Assembly: GCF_965208925.1 (NCBI RefSeq)
Contig: NZ_OZ242364.1
Coordinates: forward strand, 496,001 to 560,000
DNA from: Poriferisodalis sp965208925
GTDB lineage: Bacteria > Actinomycetota > Acidimicrobiia > Acidimicrobiales > Poriferisodalaceae
Length of the DNA: 64,000 bases
Direction of reading: 5' to 3'
Every line of letters begins with the position of its first letter. Position 1 is the stretch's first letter. The position numbers and the translations under genes were made by a program. Of the stretch, positions 51,060 to 59,251 are shown in pieces. The notes beneath the pieces were generated by a model. The model saw only the letters and a program-made list of their open reading frames with translations. It was not told the origin of the DNA and did not search any database.

Positions 51060-52664
51060 CTAGGACGCGGCAGCCTCGAATGCTGGGCCTTGGGGTGCCA
51101 GACCGATCGGGAAGGCGTCCCGGATGGCTGCGTCGACAGCGGGGCTGATGTGCGACGGCCAATGGCTCTCCAAGGTGGCCACCACATGGTCGTGGGCCAC
51201 ATCGTGCGCAGCCCGACTGCCCGCCTCGGTCCAGTCCTCAGGAGTATCCCGGTTGGACACCAGCGGGTACAGGTACTCGGTCTCCATGAGCTCGAGCGTC
51301 TGCGGTGAGCCCAGGAAGTGACCCGGCCCGGCAATGACCTCGCCGATGAGCTCGGCTGACAAGGTGTCGGCATTGACCTCGATGCCGCGCACGGTGCGGT
51401 TGATGGCACCCAGCATGTCGTTGTCGATCACCAGCGCCTCGTACGAGCAGGCCAACAGGCTCGCCAGCATCCCCGCTGACTCGTAGACGATGTTCGCTCC
51501 GGCATGACCGGCGAGCCCGACGTTCAGGCCCTTCTCGTAGCCGGCCTGGGCGTCATTCACCTTGGAATCCGTCATACCCGCCGCGACGCCGGTGGGCAGC
51601 CCGAGCCAATGGCCGACTTCGGCCGCGGCGGCGTTGAGGATGCCTTCCTCACCCGATCCCCCGCTCATGGCACCCGTGCGCAGGTCGGAGACAAACGGCC
51701 ACAAGCCCAGCAGGCAGGGATGCCCGGGCGACAGCAGGTTCACGAAGGTCAGTCCGCCGAGGCACTCCGCCACCGCCTGCGCCAGAGCACCGGCGAGCGC
51801 TGCGGGCGCAGTCGCGCCGGCCTGCAGGGCCGACAGCAGGTTGATGGGCATGCCTGTACGCACCTGTGCGACCAGGCATCTCGCCGAGTCGTACGCGAAG
51901 CGCAGCGGTGGGACCACGAAGGTGTTGTTCGCCGCGATGAACGGGCGCTTCGCGAACTCGCCCTCGCCGCCGAGCACGAGGTCGAACATCTCGACCGACT
52001 CGTGCACCCACTCGGGCTCGAACCACGACGATCCGCCCGGCTTCGTAGTGCTGCACATCACGGCGTATGCCGTGGTCATGTCGAGGTCACGGGTCTCGAC
52101 CATGTCACGGGCCACCACCGTGCGCACGTAGAAGTGCAGGTTGTCGAGCGTGTCCACCAGCCGGCCGCAGTCGTACACGTCCTGCGCAAGCGAATCGCGG
52201 AACGTGCCGGTCTCGTGGTCGTACATCATCACCGCAGCGCCTGACGTGCCGAAATAGACGTGCTCGCCGCCCACGTGCACCGATTGGTCGTCGTCGAAGC
52301 CGTGCCAGATCCACTCCTTGGCCGCAGTCTCTATGGCGCGCTCGACGACGCCGCGAGGCAGGTGGATGCGTCCGTTGTCGTCGACCCACCCGCCGACAGG
52401 CGTCGCCGCTTCGACGAACTCGTCGAGGGGGTCGCCCATGCCGACGTCTTCGAGCAGCCCGAGCGCGGTGTCGTACACCTGCTGCATATCGCTCTCGGTC
52501 AGCGGTTTGAATCGTCCCGCAGGCAAGCCTGGACGGACCGGTCGTCGGTCGCGTTCGGGAGCCGCTTCGCGCACGGCGATGCGGCCGGCTCGGCCACCGC
52601 CGCGGCGTCGGCGCGGAGCTTCCGGGGCCTCGGTCGACGATGAGTCGCTGTCGCTCAAGTTCAT
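51060..52664 (-). CDS. Trimethylamine methyltransferase (MttB) family protein, non-pyrrolysine
   Basis: A 534-aa TIM-barrel methyltransferase. The N-terminal 50 residues are Arg-rich (RRRRGGGRAGR, RPVRPGLPAGRFKPL), as in other aerobic MttB homologues. VYFGTSGAAVMMYDHETGTF, CSTTKPGGSSWFEPE and GGSGEEGILNAAAAEVGHWL follow. The reading frame has no in-frame TAG, so pyrrolysine is not used; such homologues include the glycine-betaine demethylase MtgB. No corrinoid protein or reactivase lies nearby. It starts one base after the stop of a dimethylglycine-dehydrogenase-like gene (TGAGATG), so demethylation of a quaternary amine or betaine is the likely context. Confidence 0.85.
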   Translation of the reverse strand: MNLSDSDSSSTEAPEAPRRRRGGGRAGRIAVREAAPERDRRPVRPGLPAGRFKPLTESDMQQVYDTALGLLEDVGMGDPLDEFVEAATPVGGWVDDNGRIHLPRGVVERAIETAAKEWIWHGFDDDQSVHVGGEHVYFGTSGAAVMMYDHETGTFRDSLAQDVYDCGRLVDTLDNLHFYVRTVVARDMVETRDLDMTTAYAVMCSTTKPGGSSWFEPEWVHESVEMFDLVLGGEGEFAKRPFIAANNTFVVPPLRFAYDSARCLVAQVRTGMPINLLSALQAGATAPAALAGALAQAVAECLGGLTFVNLLSPGHPCLLGLWPFVSDLRTGAMSGGSGEEGILNAAAAEVGHWLGLPTGVAAGMTDSKVNDAQAGYEKGLNVGLAGHAGANIVYESAGMLASLLACSYEALVIDNDMLGAINRTVRGIEVNADTLSAELIGEVIAGPGHFLGSPQTLELMETEYLYPLVSNRDTPEDWTEAGSRAAHDVAHDHVVATLESHWPSHISPAVDAAIRDAFPIGLAPQGPAFEAAAS

Positions 52665-52665
52665 C

Positions 52666-55176
52666 TCAGGCTCGCAGTGCCGCGTTGCGGGGGTCGTAGG
52701 CGGCCTCAGCCAGCACGGTGGCTGTGCGCCGCTCGCCGAGCAGGTCCAACTCGAACATGCTGCCGGGGGCCTCGAAGCGGGGATCGACATAGACGAACGC
52801 CAGGCTGCGGCCCACGGAGTGGCCCCAAGCTCCGCTGGTGCCGATGCCCATGGGCTCGTCGCTGCCGGGCGCGAATGCGGGCTCGTTGCCGCGCACGTCG
52901 TTGTCGCCTGCGTCCACCTCGCAGTACACGAGCACCATCGACAGCGGCTCGCCGTTCTCTTCAGCTTCGCAACGCGCTACGGCCGAATCGCGGCCGATGA
53001 ACGGGCGGCTGTAGTCCACGAATCGTCCGAGGCGGGCTTCGATCGGCGTGATCTCGGTGGTCAGCTCGCTGCCCCACGCCTTGTAGGCCTTCTCAATACG
53101 CATCACGTTCATGGCGTAGCTGCCGAAGTGCACGAGGCCATGAGGACCACCGGCCTCGACGACCGCGTCGTACAGCCGGTCCAGTTCGTCCATGCCGCAG
53201 TGCAGCTCCCACCCCAGCTCGCCGACATAGGACACCCGCAGCGCCTTGGTCGCAACGCCGGCCACCGTGACCTCCTGGGCGGTGAGCCAGCTGAACGCGT
53301 CATTGCCGAGGTCGGCGTCGGTCAGCGGCGCGAGCACGTCGCGCGCTCGTGGCCCCGTGACGCCAAGGATGGCGGTGCTGTCGGTGGCGTCCCGCACCTC
53401 GACCTGCTCACCTGATTCGATGTGGTCGCGCAGCCAGTCCAGGTCGTGGCTCTGGCCCATGATCGCCGAGGCCAGCCAGAACCGGTCCGATGCCAGGCGG
53501 GCGATCGTCATCTCGCACTCGATGCCGCCGAGCGTCGTCAGCATGTGGGTGAGTCGGATGCCGCCGTCGCGTCCCGGCAGGCGGTTGGCCGACAACCGAT
53601 CCAGCAGTGCCGCGGCGTCGCGCCCGCTCACCTCGAACTTGGCAAATGCGCTGAGGTCGGCCACGCCCACCCGTTCGCGCACGCCGCGCACTTCGGCGCC
53701 GACGATGTCATGAGCGTTGGAGCGGCGGAACGAGTGCGCTTCAGGTGTGCCCTCGGGCGAGAAGTACTGCGGTCGCTCCCAGCCGTAGATCTCCTGCCAC
53801 TGCGCGCCCAGCGCGTCGAAGCGCCCCCACAGCGGTGTCGTCTTGACCGGTCGACCGGCGTCGCGCTGCTCGCCCGGCAGCCGCACTTGGTACATCTCGT
53901 GGTACTCGTCCAGCGCCTTCTCCAGCGCGAACTGCGACTTGGGCCCGGTGTGATCGCCGAAGCGCCGCGGATCCATGCCGCGCACGTTGATCTCGGTCTG
54001 CCCGTGGACCATCCACTGCGCCAGGAACCTCCCGGCGCCTGGGCCCTGAGTGATCCCGATGGACGCGCCGTTGCAGTGCCAGTAGTTGCGCACCCCCGGT
54101 GCAGGCCCCATGAGATAGCCCGAGTCGGGGGTGTGGGTGATCGGTCCCGACACGACCTGCTTGATCCCGGCCTCCGACAGCACGCCGATGCGTTGCTGTG
54201 CGAAGTCCAGACATTCCTCGAGCACGTCGAGGTCCTCGCCGGGCAGGTGAAAGTGCAGGTCCCAGTCGATGCCGTCCACGCCGTACGGCCGCGACCCGGA
54301 CATCTCGTACGGTCCGATGAGCAGGCCGTCGATCTCCTGGCGGTAGTAGCAGGAGGCTCGCGGGTCACGCACGACCGGCAGTTCGAAGTCGAGCGCCTCC
54401 ACCTCGGGCACGGTCTCGGTCACCAGGTACTGGTGGATGACCGACACGATCGGCACGTCGAGCCCGATCATGGCGCCGAGCTGCGGCGCGTAGTGCCCCG
54501 CGGCGTTCACCACGTGCTCGCAGTGGATCGTGTCCTGCTCGTCGTCGCCGCCAGACTCGATTGCTGTGCCGTTGCGGCGCCGACCCGGATCGGCACCGCC
54601 ACGCACGATGGTGACATCCCAGCTGCCGTCGGGACGCTGCGACATGCCGGTCACCAACGTGTGGCGCATGATCCGGCAGCCGAGATCGCGGGCACCCTTC
54701 GCCATGGCGTTGGTGCAGCTCGACGGATCGGTCCAGCCGTCGTTGGGCGTGAAGAAGCCGAGCCGTACGTCGTCAAGATCGGTCAGCAGCGGGTGCCGTT
54801 CGGCGATCTCATCGGGCCCGATGAGATGCGACTCGACACCGATCTGGGTGAGCATGGCGTGGACGTAGTGGTGCCAGTCGGCTTCATCGGCCGTGCGCGC
54901 CAAACGGATGGCGCCGCAGCCATGCCAGCCCGCAGACAGCCCGGTCTCGGCCTCCAGCTGCGGGTAGAGCGCGATGGCCTCCTGATGGACCTTGGCCATG
55001 TTGAGATCGCCGATGAAGTTCGGGATCAGGCCGGCCGCGTGCCAGGTCGACCCAGAGGTCAGCTCGCCCTTCTCGACCAGGATCGTGTCGGTCCAGCCCT
55101 CGTGCGCGAGGGCATACAGCAGACCGGCCCCCATCGCCCCGCCGCCGATGATGACGCAGCGCGCTTGTTCAGGCAT
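52666..55176 (-). CDS. FAD-dependent dimethylglycine/sarcosine dehydrogenase-like protein with GcvT domain
   Basis: 836 aa. The N-terminal DAO-type FAD domain has CVIIGGGAMGAGLL (GGGAMG, 11-16) and SGSTWHAAGL, where H46 matches the covalent FAD-binding His of DMGDH and SARDH. A FAO_M-type linker follows. From about residue 450 comes a GcvT aminomethyl-folate domain (VGVADLSAFAKFEVSGRDAA, YVGELGWELHCGM). It removes N-methyl groups and passes the formaldehyde unit to tetrahydrofolate. It is coupled to the MttB gene. A promoter, an inverted repeat and a leader mini-ORF that mimics its own N-terminus lie upstream. Confidence 0.88.
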   Translation of the reverse strand: MPEQARCVIIGGGAMGAGLLYALAHEGWTDTILVEKGELTSGSTWHAAGLIPNFIGDLNMAKVHQEAIALYPQLEAETGLSAGWHGCGAIRLARTADEADWHHYVHAMLTQIGVESHLIGPDEIAERHPLLTDLDDVRLGFFTPNDGWTDPSSCTNAMAKGARDLGCRIMRHTLVTGMSQRPDGSWDVTIVRGGADPGRRRNGTAIESGGDDEQDTIHCEHVVNAAGHYAPQLGAMIGLDVPIVSVIHQYLVTETVPEVEALDFELPVVRDPRASCYYRQEIDGLLIGPYEMSGSRPYGVDGIDWDLHFHLPGEDLDVLEECLDFAQQRIGVLSEAGIKQVVSGPITHTPDSGYLMGPAPGVRNYWHCNGASIGITQGPGAGRFLAQWMVHGQTEINVRGMDPRRFGDHTGPKSQFALEKALDEYHEMYQVRLPGEQRDAGRPVKTTPLWGRFDALGAQWQEIYGWERPQYFSPEGTPEAHSFRRSNAHDIVGAEVRGVRERVGVADLSAFAKFEVSGRDAAALLDRLSANRLPGRDGGIRLTHMLTTLGGIECEMTIARLASDRFWLASAIMGQSHDLDWLRDHIESGEQVEVRDATDSTAILGVTGPRARDVLAPLTDADLGNDAFSWLTAQEVTVAGVATKALRVSYVGELGWELHCGMDELDRLYDAVVEAGGPHGLVHFGSYAMNVMRIEKAYKAWGSELTTEITPIEARLGRFVDYSRPFIGRDSAVARCEAEENGEPLSMVLVYCEVDAGDNDVRGNEPAFAPGSDEPMGIGTSGAWGHSVGRSLAFVYVDPRFEAPGSMFELDLLGERRTATVLAEAAYDPRNAALRA

Positions 55177-55178
55177 GC

Positions 55179-55205
55179 TCAGCCATGCCGGGCCTGCTCA
55201 CTCAT
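55179..55205 (-). CDS. 8-codon leader mini-ORF before the FAD-GcvT gene
   Basis: ATG 55205 opens M-S-E-Q-A-R-H-G and a TGA two bases before the ATG of the downstream gene, whose own start is M-P-E-Q-A-R-C. GGGGA lies at ribosome-site distance before the mini-ORF; the main gene has no good site of its own. Termination and re-initiation could drive the main gene. The mini-ORF is seen directly; its function is inferred. Confidence 0.5.
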   Translation of the reverse strand: MSEQARHG

Positions 55206-55289
55206 AGACAGGTCCCCAGTTGTCCGGGCCATGTTCGGGCCGGGCCCCCCGGGTGCCGACCCCATGGCATGCCGATGCGGTGCGCGCAA

Positions 55290-55370
55290 ATTATCACTCA
55301 CTCCGCGCATGTCTGCGCGTTTGTGGGCATCTGGTTGCACAACCTGAAAGTTGGACTTGCAGATTGTGCA
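55290..55370 (-). promoter_or_regulatory. Promoter region with long-spaced inverted repeat upstream of the FAD-GcvT/MttB operon
   Basis: Minus-strand GATAAT (55290-55295) is a good -10 candidate with no clear -35. Upstream, TGCACAA and TTGTGCA (55336-55342 and 55364-55370) form a perfect 7-bp dyad with a 21-bp spacer. This could be a binding site for an activator in a gap of 207 bp. The gap holds nothing else but the leader mini-ORF. Confidence 0.45.
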
Positions 55371-55383
55371 GTTATGCGACGGG

Positions 55384-57978
55384 TTACATGCGGACGCGCT
55401 GGTTGGTGGGGTCGTAGAAGCTGCGGATCGAAGGCGTGGCCTCGATGCGGCGGTCGGCGATCTCGATGTCGAAGCTGCCGACGTCGAGCCATGACTTGGT
55501 GACTGCCTGCGGCTCCGGGCCGTCCGCCGTCGGATGGGTCACGTAGCCCATCGCCAGGCAGCGATCTTCGGTGTAGCTCCACATTGCCGACGTGACGCGG
55601 CCGACAAGCTCGCCATCGCGGCGGATGGGTTCATCGTGGTAGGCGAGCACGTCGGGGTCCTCGAGCCGGAATTGGATCAGACGCCGCGTTCGTGGCAGCA
55701 GGCGCTGCTCCTCCAGCGCGGCGCGGCCGATGAAGTCCCGCTGCTTGTCCCACGCAATGGCGAAGCCCAGCCCTGCCTCGAGCGGCGAGTCCTCATCGCT
55801 GATGTCGTGGCCCCAGTGGCGGTAGCCGCATTCGAGGCGCAGCGTGTTCATGGCGTGGTAGCCGGCGTGGCCCAGCTCCAGCGACTCGTCGGCCGCGGCG
55901 GCGTCCCTGAGCGCCTCGTACACCGCGACCGCATCCGCATTGGGGACGTAGAGCTCCCAGCCGAGCTCGCCCACATAGCTCATGCGAATCGCCAGGACAG
56001 TCTTCGGGCCCCCCGATGACGCGATGTCAATGTGGCAAGCACTGCCGAAGCCGAACGACTCGTTGTCGAGCGGGGCGCCGGTCACCAAGCCGAGCAGCTC
56101 CCGTGAACGCGGCCCCATCAGCCCGAGCACCGCCCAGTCGTCGGTCACGTCCGCAATCTCGACATCCTTGCCTCGGCAGTGACGGCGCAGCCAGGCCCAG
56201 TCCCGGGTCTGGCACGCAGCCGAGGTGACCACCCAGAAGTCGTCGTCGCCCAGCCGGGTGACCGTCAGGTCGGCCTCGATGCCTCCCCGCTCATTGCACC
56301 ACTGCGTGTAGACGGCCCGGCCGGCCGGCACGTCGACATCGGCGACGCTCAGCGTGTCGAGCACCTCGAGCGCATCGGGGCCGCGCACGGTGAACTTGAC
56401 GAACGACGACTGGTCGAACACCGCCACACCGTTGCGAACCGCATCGCACTCGCTGCCGGAGTTGTCGAACCAGTTCTGCTTGCCGTAGCTGTAGCGGTAC
56501 TCGCGCTCCTGGCCCGGCTCGGCGAACCAGTTGGCCCGCTCCCAGCCGGCCGTCTCGCCGAACACCGCGCCCGCAGTGTCCATGGCATCGTGCAGCGCGG
56601 AGCGGCGCTGGTCGCGTGCGCTCGTGTACTGGAAGAACGGCCAGTGCATGGCGTAGAGCAGCCCGAGGCTCTCGCTGATGCGCTCGCCGAGGTACGTCTC
56701 ATCGGCCTGGAACGGCATGGCCCGCCGGATGTCCACTGCGCACAGGTCCATCGGCGGGTGCCGGTCGGCGATCCAGTCGGCCAGCACCCAGCCCGCTCCG
56801 CCCGCTGACTGGATGCCCACCGAGTTGAAGCCTGCGGCGATGAAGCAGCCGTCGACCTCGGGGGCCTCGCCCAGGTAGTAGGTGCCGTCGGGCGTGAACG
56901 ACTCGGGGCCGTTGAAGAACAGCTGCACCCCGCAGTCGGCCAGCACCGGAATGCGGTGGCACGAACGCTCGTAAACCGGGCCGACATGGTCCCAGTCCTC
57001 GTCCAGCGTCCCGAACTTGAAGTCGCGCGGGATGCCGCCCAGCCGCCACACCTTGGCGGCCGGCTCGAAGAAGCCGACCATCAGCTTGCCGGTCTCTTCC
57101 TTGAAGTACGTGAAGTTGGTGGGGTCGCGCACGATGGGCGTGGAGGTGTCGAGCCCCTCGAGCGGCTCGGTGACCACGTAGAAGTGCTCGCAGGCTTGCA
57201 GCGGGACGTTCACCCCGATCTGCGCGGCCAGGTGGCGGGTCCACATGCCGGTGGCCAGCACCACCGTGTCGGTCTCGATCAGGTGGTCTCCCCCGGCGGC
57301 TTCACCGGCGGCGCTTGCGGTGCCGGGCATGAGCTCAGTCCGGACACCGCTGATGGCGCCGTTGCGGGTCTCGAGCCCGGTGACGGCAACGCCCTCGACA
57401 ATGCGGCATCCGCGGGAGCGCGCACCCTTGGCCAGCGCCATCGTGACGTCCACCGGTGACACCATCCCGTCGTCGGGCAGGTACAGCGCGCCCACCAGGT
57501 CGTCGGTGCGCATCAGCGGCCACATCTCCGACAGCTCGTCCATGTCGAGCTGTCGGGATTCCACGCCGACGGATCGGCCCATCGACGCACCGCGCAGGAT
57601 CTCCTCCCAGCGCTCGGCGTCGGAGGCCACCGAGATCGAGCCCGGCGCCCGGAATCCAGTCGCTTGACCCGTCTCGTCCTCCAACGCCTCGAACAGGCGC
57701 ACCGTGTAGGTAGCCAGCTTGGTCAGGCTGTAGGTCGCCTTGAGCTGCGCCGCCAGCCCGGCCGCGTGCCAGGTAGTGCCCGAGGTGAGCTGGTTCTGCT
57801 CGAGCAGCAGCACATCGGTGATGCCGCGCCGCACCAAGTGGTACGCAACGGCGCAGCCCACGACGCCGCCCCCCACCACGACCACTTCGGCACGATCTGG
57901 GATCGTGCGCTGAGACCCCGCGCGCTCGGGAAGGGTGCGGTCGCGCAGGGCGCGCCCGGGTGAGGTCTGTTCTGCCAT
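55384..57978 (-). CDS. FAD-dependent sarcosine/dimethylglycine dehydrogenase-like protein, paralogue
   Basis: 864 aa with the same architecture as its downstream neighbour: EVVVVGGGVVGCAVAYHLV (FAD), SGTTWHAAGLAAQ with H71 as the covalent FAD site, a linker, then a GcvT domain (GVAVFDQSSFVKFTVRGPDA, MSYVGELGWELYVPNA). It is clearly diverged from it, so the two probably remove successive methyl groups or act on different N-methyl compounds. ATG 57978 has GAGGCGG; TTG 57981 is an alternative. It starts 10 bp after the FMN oxidase gene, in one operon. Confidence 0.88.
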   Translation of the reverse strand: MAEQTSPGRALRDRTLPERAGSQRTIPDRAEVVVVGGGVVGCAVAYHLVRRGITDVLLLEQNQLTSGTTWHAAGLAAQLKATYSLTKLATYTVRLFEALEDETGQATGFRAPGSISVASDAERWEEILRGASMGRSVGVESRQLDMDELSEMWPLMRTDDLVGALYLPDDGMVSPVDVTMALAKGARSRGCRIVEGVAVTGLETRNGAISGVRTELMPGTASAAGEAAGGDHLIETDTVVLATGMWTRHLAAQIGVNVPLQACEHFYVVTEPLEGLDTSTPIVRDPTNFTYFKEETGKLMVGFFEPAAKVWRLGGIPRDFKFGTLDEDWDHVGPVYERSCHRIPVLADCGVQLFFNGPESFTPDGTYYLGEAPEVDGCFIAAGFNSVGIQSAGGAGWVLADWIADRHPPMDLCAVDIRRAMPFQADETYLGERISESLGLLYAMHWPFFQYTSARDQRRSALHDAMDTAGAVFGETAGWERANWFAEPGQEREYRYSYGKQNWFDNSGSECDAVRNGVAVFDQSSFVKFTVRGPDALEVLDTLSVADVDVPAGRAVYTQWCNERGGIEADLTVTRLGDDDFWVVTSAACQTRDWAWLRRHCRGKDVEIADVTDDWAVLGLMGPRSRELLGLVTGAPLDNESFGFGSACHIDIASSGGPKTVLAIRMSYVGELGWELYVPNADAVAVYEALRDAAAADESLELGHAGYHAMNTLRLECGYRHWGHDISDEDSPLEAGLGFAIAWDKQRDFIGRAALEEQRLLPRTRRLIQFRLEDPDVLAYHDEPIRRDGELVGRVTSAMWSYTEDRCLAMGYVTHPTADGPEPQAVTKSWLDVGSFDIEIADRRIEATPSIRSFYDPTNQRVRM

Positions 57979-57988
57979 CAATGCCGCC

Positions 57989-59227
57989 TCAGACGCGTTC
58001 GAGCAGGTCGGGGGTCAGATCCGCGGTCGAACGAACACCGTTGAGGCGCATCGTGCGGGTCATCCCCTCGACGAAGTAGTTGAGCACCCAGTCCACGCCG
58101 GTCTCGCCGGCCGCACCGAGGGCATACAGGTACGCCCGGCCGATCATGGCCGAGTCGGCTCCTAGCGCCAGCGCCTTCACGATGTCGCTGCCGCGCCGGA
58201 TGCCGCCGTCGCAGATCACCTCGCAGCGATCGCCGACCGCCTCGCGGATGGCCGGCACGCACTCCACCGGCGCGGGGGCACCGTCGAGCTGGCGGCCGCC
58301 GTGATTGGACACGATCACGGCGTCGAGCTCCATGTCCGCCGCGATTTTGGCGTCATCCGGCGACAGCACACCCTTGAGCATCACGGGGCCGTCCCAGCGC
58401 TCGCGGAACCACTCGATGTCGTCCCACGACAGCGACGGGTCGAACTGGCTGTTGATGTAGTCGGCCAGCGCCACGGCGTCGCCGCCGTCGCCGCCGGCCG
58501 CCCCCTCGCAATTCGAGAACTTGATCGGCTCGTTGCTGAGGAAGTCCAGCAGCCAGCGCGGGTGCAGCAGCCCGTCGATGATCGTGTCGGGCCCGAGCTT
58601 GGGGGGAAGGCTGAAGCCGTGCCGCACGTCGCGCTCACGGCGTCCCAGCACGGCAGTGTCCACCGTGATCATGATCGCTTCGTAGCCCGATGCGGCCGAG
58701 CGCTCGAGCAGGTCAGCCATCAGCTCGCGGTCGCGCCAGACATACACCTGGAAGAACTTTCGCCCTGCGCACGCCTCTGCCACCTCTTCGACCGAGCGTG
58801 TGCCCATGGTCGAAAGCGAGTACGGGATGCCGGCCCGTTCAGCGGCACGCGCCACGGCCAGCTCGCCTTGGGAATGGGCGATGCGGTCGAAACCCGTCGG
58901 AGCGATTACCAGCGGGATCGGCACTTCGGTGCCCAGCACCTTGCCCGAGATGTCCACCTCGCTCACGTCGCGCAGCACACGCGGCCGGAATTGCCAGCGG
59001 TGATAGGCCGACACGCTGCGCTCAGCGCTGACCTCGTCCTCGGCCGCCCCGTCGATGTAGTCGAAGCAGCCGCCCGGCATGCGTCGCTTCGCCATTCGGC
59101 GCAAGTCGGAGACGTCGGCTGCCCGGATCAGGTGTCGCTTGTCGGCATCGTGCTCGAACTCGCCGAACTGCATGACGCTGCGGGCCGTTTCGTAGGCCTG
59201 CGACACCCAGCTCGTCAACCCCGCCAT
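57989..59227 (-). CDS. FMN-dependent alpha-hydroxy-acid dehydrogenase (LldD-like)
   Basis: 412 aa. IVSNHGGRQLDGAPAPVECV is the active-site signature of the L-lactate dehydrogenase/glycolate oxidase family, with the catalytic His and Arg. Tyr in FDYIDGAAEDE, KFFQVYVWRD, and the phosphate loop CDGGIRRGSDIVKALALGAD are present. It oxidises a 2-hydroxy acid to a 2-keto acid with electrons to quinone or oxygen. ATG 59227 has TAGAGT 8 nt upstream in a 24-bp intergenic gap shared with the divergent aminotransferase. It heads the operon with the DMGDH-like genes. Confidence 0.9.
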   Translation of the reverse strand: MAGLTSWVSQAYETARSVMQFGEFEHDADKRHLIRAADVSDLRRMAKRRMPGGCFDYIDGAAEDEVSAERSVSAYHRWQFRPRVLRDVSEVDISGKVLGTEVPIPLVIAPTGFDRIAHSQGELAVARAAERAGIPYSLSTMGTRSVEEVAEACAGRKFFQVYVWRDRELMADLLERSAASGYEAIMITVDTAVLGRRERDVRHGFSLPPKLGPDTIIDGLLHPRWLLDFLSNEPIKFSNCEGAAGGDGGDAVALADYINSQFDPSLSWDDIEWFRERWDGPVMLKGVLSPDDAKIAADMELDAVIVSNHGGRQLDGAPAPVECVPAIREAVGDRCEVICDGGIRRGSDIVKALALGADSAMIGRAYLYALGAAGETGVDWVLNYFVEGMTRTMRLNGVRSTADLTPDLLERV

Positions 59228-59251
59228 GATTGCGAACTCTACGATGTCGCA
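59228..59251. promoter_or_regulatory. Face-to-face leaderless promoters in a 24-bp divergent gap
   Basis: On the plus strand TACGAT (59240-59245) ends 6 nt before ATG 59252. On the minus strand TAGAGT (59241-59236) ends 8 nt before ATG 59227. The two boxes share the central TA. A perfect dyad, ATTGCGA-N11-TCGCAAT (59229-59253), covers the whole gap and reaches into the plus-strand start codon. Whether one regulator controls both is inference. Confidence 0.6.

Noticed and set aside
51060..52664. Pyrrolysine in the MttB homologue
   Set aside because: There is no in-frame TAG within the gene; it belongs to the non-pyrrolysine branch.
53422..55347. Plus-strand frame of 641 codons opposite the FAD-GcvT gene
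   Set aside because: Antisense shadow with no domain; it crosses the promoter region of the real gene.
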